This document shows, in pieces, positions 59,986 through 64,000 of a DNA stretch of 64,000 nt. The stretch is from JBDWFY01 sp965275915. GTDB lineage: Bacteria > Pseudomonadota > Alphaproteobacteria > Rhizobiales > Stappiaceae. The position numbers were made by a program, and so were the translations under genes. Location of the stretch: NCBI GenBank assembly GCA_965275915.1, contig CBDHYI010000008.1, positions 1,240,001 to 1,304,000 on the forward strand, written 5' to 3'. The notes under the pieces were generated by a model, which saw nothing but the letters and a program-made list of their open reading frames with translations, was not told the origin of the DNA and searched no databases. The first letter of the stretch is position 1. Each line of letters opens with the position of its first letter.

Positions 59986-60841
59986 GGACGCGACGGCCAT
60001 GGCGACGGATGACACGGAAGATCCGCAAGAGTGGGTCGGGCGCGAGCGGCGGCAAAGTGATGTCCTGCATGTCCGTCCCGCCCGGTTTATGGAAGCCACG
60101 CTTGACCGTGATCCCTCCCTTGAAGAGGGCAATGTCCTGCCGCCCCTGTGGCACTGGCTTTACTTTCTGGAAGCGCGGCCTCTGAGTGAACTGGGGCGGG
60201 ATGCGCATCCGAAGAAAGGTGGTTTTCTGCCCCCGGTTGCACTGCCTCGCCGGATGTGGGCCGGTGGACGGTTTACTTTTCATGAACCGCTGATTCTGGG
60301 GAAAGAGGCGTCAAAACGGTCGGTAATCACGTCCGTGGTTCCGAAAGCTGGGCGGACCGGCCGTCTCTGCTTCGTCACGGTTCTGCATGAAATCCACCAG
60401 AATGGCCGGCTGATGCTGAGTGAGGAGCAGGATATCGTTTATCGCGAAGACCCGGATCCGACGGTTGAAACACCGACTCCGGCGGCGGCGCCGGGCAATG
60501 CGGACTTTTCTCAAACCGTGGTGCCGACTGAAGTCATGTTGTTTCGCTATTCGGCCCTGACCTTCAACGGTCACAGAATTCATTATGACGTTGACTACGC
60601 ACGGGATGTGGAAGGCTATGAAGGACTGGTGTTTCATGGCCCGCTTACGGCAACCTTGCTGATGAATCTTGCCTGCGCCGAAATGAAGTCTGCACCCAAA
60701 AGTTATACGTATCGCGGCATTGCGCCGCTGACAGGTCTTTCAGCATTCGCGATGGAAGGGCGGCGCGTCGGAGATGCGGTTGACCTCTGGGCAAAACGCC
60801 ATGATGGCGCTCTGGCCATGTCGGCAACGGCCCGGTTCTGA
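59963..60841 (+). CDS. MaoC/mesaconyl-CoA-hydratase-like protein
   Basis: 292 aa with two hot-dog regions. The N-terminal FAS1-like dehydratase part has VLPPLWHWLYFLEARPLSEL and GFLPPVALPRRMWAGG. The C-terminal MaoC motif is FNGHRIHYDVDYARDVEGYE followed by GLVFHGPLTATLLMNLA. This matches HTD2/mesaconyl-C4-CoA hydratase-type enzymes acting on enoyl-CoA thioesters. ATG at 59963; a GTG at 59957 is possible. Substrate depends on an unknown pathway. Confidence 0.87.
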   Translation: MNLPPGPEDATAMATDDTEDPQEWVGRERRQSDVLHVRPARFMEATLDRDPSLEEGNVLPPLWHWLYFLEARPLSELGRDAHPKKGGFLPPVALPRRMWAGGRFTFHEPLILGKEASKRSVITSVVPKAGRTGRLCFVTVLHEIHQNGRLMLSEEQDIVYREDPDPTVETPTPAAAPGNADFSQTVVPTEVMLFRYSALTFNGHRIHYDVDYARDVEGYEGLVFHGPLTATLLMNLACAEMKSAPKSYTYRGIAPLTGLSAFAMEGRRVGDAVDLWAKRHDGALAMSATARF

Positions 60842-61126
60842 GACGTGCTGTTTCCGGGCAAATGTGCAGCATCCTAAATGACCGGCGCATCGGCTGCTGC
60901 TGTCCACGTACTTTCGGCCATTTCAAGAGGCTGACCGGCGCATCGATGCCGTTGATGTGCGGTGTGTCACAGTCGCACCGCAGCTCGCCGGCGCGGGCGT
61001 GAAGCCGATCATTTTTCGATGAATAACGGCTGAACTGGGCATTCAATGCCGGTTCAGTGCCACTTAGTTACTCTGTGAAGATCATAGGATGATTTATCAA
61101 TTTTTGATCCTATTGAAGAGGAAACG

Positions 61127-61492
61127 ATGTTCAAAAAGTCAAAAAAATTCGTAACGATCTCAATTGCCGCCGCAATGGCTTTGACAGGCATGCTGGCTGT
61201 AACAGGCACCGCAAGCGCCGCGGGCTATCTCGTCAATCAATATGCGATGACAGGCAATTTTCATCCCGAAGACAGGCTCAACGTTCGCGCGTGGCCCGCT
61301 GCACACAGCCGGAAACTGTCGCACATCCGTCTCGGCAAACAGGTTTTTGTGGAACGCTGCATTATCAAAAACGGATCTGACTGGTGTAAAATCTAGCGAG
61401 GCTGGAAATCCGGATGGGTGAACGGGCGGTTTATCTTCAGCGACGGCCAGTCATTCAGCGCGCCGCACCATTTCGCCTATGACTGGCACTGA
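61127..61492 (+). pseudogene. Exported SH3-domain protein interrupted by an in-frame amber codon
   Basis: Signal peptide (SIAAAMALTGMLAVTGTASA) and the start of a bacterial SH3 domain (DRLNVRAWPAAHSRKLSHI). Codon 90 is TAG (61394-61396); after it the same frame continues with plausible SH3 sequence (RGWKSGWVNGRFIFSDGQSF, then SAPHHFAYDWH) to TGA at 61492. So one nonsense change has split the domain before its last two strands. Readthrough would restore it. Otherwise the product is an 89-residue truncated protein. Confidence 0.72.
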
Positions 61493-61731
61493 CAGTCAGC
61501 CTGATACGCTGACAAGAGGATGTTCGGGGGAAACTGCGCATTGGCTCGCCTGCCTGCCGCCGAGACCGCAATTGCCATCAGCGCCGGTCCGGGCATAGGT
61601 CGGTTTCCGGTAATATCTCCGGTTATGAATTTGGCAATGACACCGGGGACATGCCCGTTTAAATTCATGGACTCCGCGAGACTGGTTTTTGTTTTCAGAC
61701 ATGCGGGCAAGTGCAGGGAGCAGGGGGCGCC

Positions 61732-61958
61732 GTGAAGTTTTTTGATCTGTCAGATCCGTTTTATCGTCCCGTATGGATCCGCGTCGCTGTCGTGGCCGTG
61801 TGCCTTGGGTGGGGGCTGTTCGAGTTCAGCGGCGGTGCCGCGTTCTGGGAACGATATTCCTGGCTATGGGCGGGTTTGCTGCGTGGCAGTTTGTGACGAC
61901 CGACTATAGTGCTGATGAAACGGATCGAGGCGAGCGTAGCAGCGATGCCGAAGAGTAA
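61732..61958 (+). pseudogene. DUF3329-like small membrane protein with frameshift
   Basis: GTG start at 61732 (AGGGAGCAGGGGG upstream). Frame 1 reads KFFDLSDPFYRPVWIRVAVV, AVCLGWGLFEFSGGAAFW. The continuing helix TIFLAMGGFAAWQFVTTDYS is only in another frame. Adding one base within the G-run of TTCTGGGAACG (near 61850) would join them into one DUF3329-like protein of about 75 residues. Possible reasons: genuine frameshift, or an error in a homopolymer of the sequence. Function unknown. Confidence 0.65.
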
Positions 61959-61972
61959 TAAACCGCCGCTAT

Positions 61973-62563
61973 TCACACCCTGAGGCCAAGACGGTTGGAT
62001 TCTTCGGGAATGCGCATGCGGGCGGAGAGGGTGAACTGATAGCAGCCGAACAGCAAAATCCCGATGGTTGAAATCAGTTTGTAATGTGCCCACACATCCT
62101 CGGAGTAGGTGAGGCGGATAAATTCGTTCAGGGCGGCGAGTGTGATGAACAAAAGTCCCCAGCGCAAAGAGAGGATCCGCCACGCATCGTCCGTGATTGC
62201 GAACACGCGGCCGAACAAATGCTTCAGGATCGGAAAGCGCGCGGCCCAGCTCCCAAGCAGGACCAGGGCGAAAGCGCCATCCAGGATGGTGTCCGACACC
62301 TGGAAGTAGCTGGCGTCGCCGCTGAGAATGCTCGGAATGGAAAAGATCAGCAATCCGATTGTGCTGACGACCGCAAATCGCGGTACGGACCGGTTAAGCG
62401 CCTGCGACAGGGCCAGAAGAGCGATGACCAGGATGACCATCACGATCAGGCCGGCCTGGAAGCCGACCAGTTGCTGAACGACGAAAAACGCCAGCACCGG
62501 AAGCAATTCTTCAATGGCACGAAGCAACCACAGCATATGCGTGAGCTCTTGTTTTGGATTCAC
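61973..62563 (-). CDS. YciB/IspZ-family septation membrane protein
   Basis: 196 aa with about five helices. The C-terminal motif LNEFIRLTYSEDVWAHYKLI resembles LNE-x-R-x-x-x-x-E-D-x-W-V-x-Y-K of inner-membrane protein YciB (intracellular septation protein A). Starts at GTG 62563; an ATG at 62536 is a shorter alternative. Role by family: cell-envelope integrity and septation in proteobacteria. Confidence 0.82.
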   Translation of the reverse strand: MNPKQELTHMLWLLRAIEELLPVLAFFVVQQLVGFQAGLIVMVILVIALLALSQALNRSVPRFAVVSTIGLLIFSIPSILSGDASYFQVSDTILDGAFALVLLGSWAARFPILKHLFGRVFAITDDAWRILSLRWGLLFITLAALNEFIRLTYSEDVWAHYKLISTIGILLFGCYQFTLSARMRIPEESNRLGLRV

Positions 62564-62648
62564 CGCCGGGGTGAACTCTCTCTGCTGTGAAGAGATACGG
62601 TGCGCGCGGTCAGGTGGATTATAGTCGGCTGAGTCCGGCGATCACGTT

Positions 62649-63632
62649 TTACGGAATGAGCACCGCCGCGCCCTGAAAGCGGCCCGCTCTGAGATCGTCA
62701 AGCGCCTCGTTTGCCTTTTCGAGCGGATATCGTGCGATATCGGTTTTTACGCCCGCTTGCGGCGCGATCTTAAGGAATTCATGCGCATCGCTGCGGGTGA
62801 GATTTGCGACCGACAGGATCTGCCGTTCCTCCCACAGGATATGGTAAGGGAACGATGGAATGTCGCTCATATGAATGCCGCCGCAGACCACACGTCCGCC
62901 CTTTCTGACCGCCTTGAGCGCCAGGGGAACGAGATCCCCGACGGGCGCGAACAGGATCGCGGCATCGAGCTGTTCGGGAGGCAACTCTTCGGATGACCCT
63001 GCCCAAAGGGCTCCGAGCGATCGGGCGTGCGCCTGGGCGGCATCGTCGCCCTTTCGGGTGAAGGCGTAGACGTCTCGCATCTGCCAGGTAAGCACCTGAA
63101 TAAGGATGTGGGCCGCCGCACCGAAACCGTAAAGGCCGATCCGTTTGCCGTCACCGGCCATTTTCAGCGACCGCCAGCCGATCAGGCCGGCACACATCAG
63201 CGGTGCCGCGGCGGCCGGATCGCTGAATCCGTCCATCGCAAACGCAAACTCAGCATCGGCCATGCAGTGCGTCGCAAAGCCGCCATCGCGGGTATAGCCG
63301 GTGAAAAGCGGTGCATCGCAGAGATTTTCGTGCCTGCTGCCGCAGTAGGAGCAATGCCCGCATGTATGGCCAAGCCAGGGTATGCCCACGCGCTGTTCGA
63401 CGGCGAGTGAGGACACGCCTTCGCCGATCCGGTCGACTTTCCCCACGATTTCATGACCCGGAACAACCGGCCGCTTCGTATCGGTCAGGTCGCCGTCAAC
63501 CACATGCAGATCGGTCCGGCAAACCGCACAGGCTTCGATTTTCACGCATATCTCACCGGGGCCGGGAATTGGATCCGGCAGTTCTTTGAGCACCAGTGGC
63601 GTTCTTGGTGCCTCAAGCACCATGGCTTTCAC
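62649..63632 (-). CDS. Zinc-dependent alcohol dehydrogenase-family protein
   Basis: 327-aa medium-chain dehydrogenase. Catalytic zinc Cys in ACAVCRTDLH and His in VPGHEIVGKVD. Structural zinc Cys cluster CGHCSYCGSRHENLC. Rossmann motif GLYGFGAAAHI. GTG start with AAGGAGAG upstream, 7 bases away. Similar to propanol-preferring AdhP-like enzymes. Lies alone on the minus strand. Physiological substrate unknown. Confidence 0.92.
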   Translation of the reverse strand: MKAMVLEAPRTPLVLKELPDPIPGPGEICVKIEACAVCRTDLHVVDGDLTDTKRPVVPGHEIVGKVDRIGEGVSSLAVEQRVGIPWLGHTCGHCSYCGSRHENLCDAPLFTGYTRDGGFATHCMADAEFAFAMDGFSDPAAAAPLMCAGLIGWRSLKMAGDGKRIGLYGFGAAAHILIQVLTWQMRDVYAFTRKGDDAAQAHARSLGALWAGSSEELPPEQLDAAILFAPVGDLVPLALKAVRKGGRVVCGGIHMSDIPSFPYHILWEERQILSVANLTRSDAHEFLKIAPQAGVKTDIARYPLEKANEALDDLRAGRFQGAAVLIP

Positions 63633-63776
63633 AATGGCTCTCCTTCGATGGCAGCACTGATGGCTTCGGTCGTCGCATCAAGTGCTGCATTCCCGGATCT
63701 TGCAGGATCTCCTGAAGCATTGCCACTGCTGTTTTGAAAATGAATCCACAGTGTCTGTTCAAGGCTTGTGACAGGG

Positions 63777-63818
63777 GTCCGCAGGGCCTGTCTGCCGGAT
63801 TCGACAGGCCCTGCGGAC
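63777..63818. terminator. Inverted repeat, possible terminator
   Basis: Perfect 16-bp stem GTCCGCAGGGCCTGTC / GACAGGCCCTGCGGAC with a 10-base loop, 12 bp after the end of the RTX-like gene. No U-run follows on either strand, so a factor-assisted terminator or another role is possible. Confidence 0.55.
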
Positions 63819-63829
63819 GGGCGAGGGGA

Positions 63830-64000
63830 TCAGATCAGTGTGACATCATGGCGGTCGAGCGAGGCTATGTCGACGTCCATGAGTGTTACCGATCCCTGGT
63901 CGCCGAAATCGAACACCACATCGCTGCCTTGCTGCGTTGCGGCATTCAGAAGCTCCTGGGTTGTCTCAAACAGCTCGGTCTCGAAGGAAAGCGTATCTCC
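63830..64000 (-). CDS. RTX-type (calcium-binding, type I-secreted) protein, C-terminus only
   Basis: Last 56 residues of a gene that begins beyond the right end of the window: GDTLSFETELFETTQELLNA, ATQQGSDVVFDFGDQGSV, TLMDVDIASLDRHDVTLI. Asp/Gly-containing strands and the final short hydrophobic tail are typical of RTX haemolysin-type repeat proteins with a C-terminal secretion signal. Only the end is visible, so class and size are unknown. Confidence 0.55.
   Translation of the reverse strand, partial: GDTLSFETELFETTQELLNAATQQGSDVVFDFGDQGSVTLMDVDIASLDRHDVTLI

Noticed and set aside
61394..61396. Pyrrolysine insertion at the amber of the SH3 gene
   Set aside because: No Pyl machinery visible and SH3 proteins are not Pyl proteins; a nonsense mutation is simpler.
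61477..61710. 77-codon minus-strand frame after the SH3 gene
   Set aside because: No ribosome site and no motif; the stretch 61493-61731 looks like ordinary intergenic sequence.

Overview
This window is chromosomal DNA of a GC-rich alphaproteobacterium, probably Rhizobiales or Rhodobacterales. That placement is an inference from the gene families: TAXI-TRAP transporters, many IclR/LysR/AraC regulators, MttB-like methyltransferases, DUF1348 and DUF6455 proteins, and a candidate RirA-type iron box. The first CDS (pyridoxamine-oxidase-like/ferredoxin-reductase fusion) and the last CDS (C-terminus of an RTX-type protein) run off the window ends. I saw no rRNA, tRNA, CRISPR array, IS element or integrase. 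Most of the window is accessory catabolism and transport rather than core genome.

Layout. 0-3.4 kb: flavin/Fe-S reductase, DUF1348 protein, MFS exporter. 3.7-7.5 kb: complete iron-siderophore ABC importer with a divergent binding-protein gene and a TGA-N9-TCA iron box between them. 7.5-8.1 kb: XRE regulator. 8.2-16 kb: candidate organosulfate module, made of an IclR regulator, SDR, TAXI-TRAP receptor, fused TRAP permease, alkylsulfatase-like metallohydrolase and FGly-type sulfatase. The IclR promoter and the sulfatase promoter carry the same near-perfect palindrome. 16.1-17.3 kb: a graveyard of fused remnants (oligopeptide ABC ATPase, second sulfatase, GntR regulator). 17.5-21.4 kb: NTF2-like protein, MAPEG, AraC regulator divergent from an SDR with a 21-bp-spaced direct repeat between them, and a TIGR03032-like protein. 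21.5-27.1 kb: two tandem autotransporter genes (period 2697 bp) that differ mainly in short periodic patches of the passenger beta-helix. 27.2-34.2 kb: exported Asp-rich protein, MarR regulator with a Cys-rich tail, hydrolase-like protein, ABC-F ATPase, VOC protein, exported nucleoside-phosphorylase-like protein, type II NADH dehydrogenase.

34.5-43.7 kb: methylated-amine region with a dimethylglycine/sarcosine dehydrogenase-like flavoprotein divergent from an MttB-family methyltransferase, two LysR regulators and a BCCT (betaine-type) transporter. 43.7-49.2 kb: assorted enzymes, including an exported intradiol dioxygenase, DJ-1/PfpI protein, methyltransferase-hydrolase pair, a BTAD-regulator/hydrolase fusion and a VOC protein. 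49.4-50.9 kb: metA-type homoserine acyltransferase behind a SAM-clan-like riboswitch, and a DUF6455 protein. 50.9-57.6 kb: IclR-regulated sugar or sugar-acid operon (ABC importer, mandelate-racemase-family dehydratase, rhamnose-mutarotase-family protein). 57.6-64 kb: NTF2 protein, a 40-residue membrane peptide and a Tat multicopper oxidase; then a MaoC-type hydratase, two broken small genes (SH3 protein with an in-frame amber, DUF3329 protein with a frameshift), YciB/IspZ, zinc alcohol dehydrogenase and the RTX-like C-terminus.

The best candidates for something undescribed are the operator-linked organosulfate locus, the patch-variable autotransporter pair and the riboswitch-like leader of metA.
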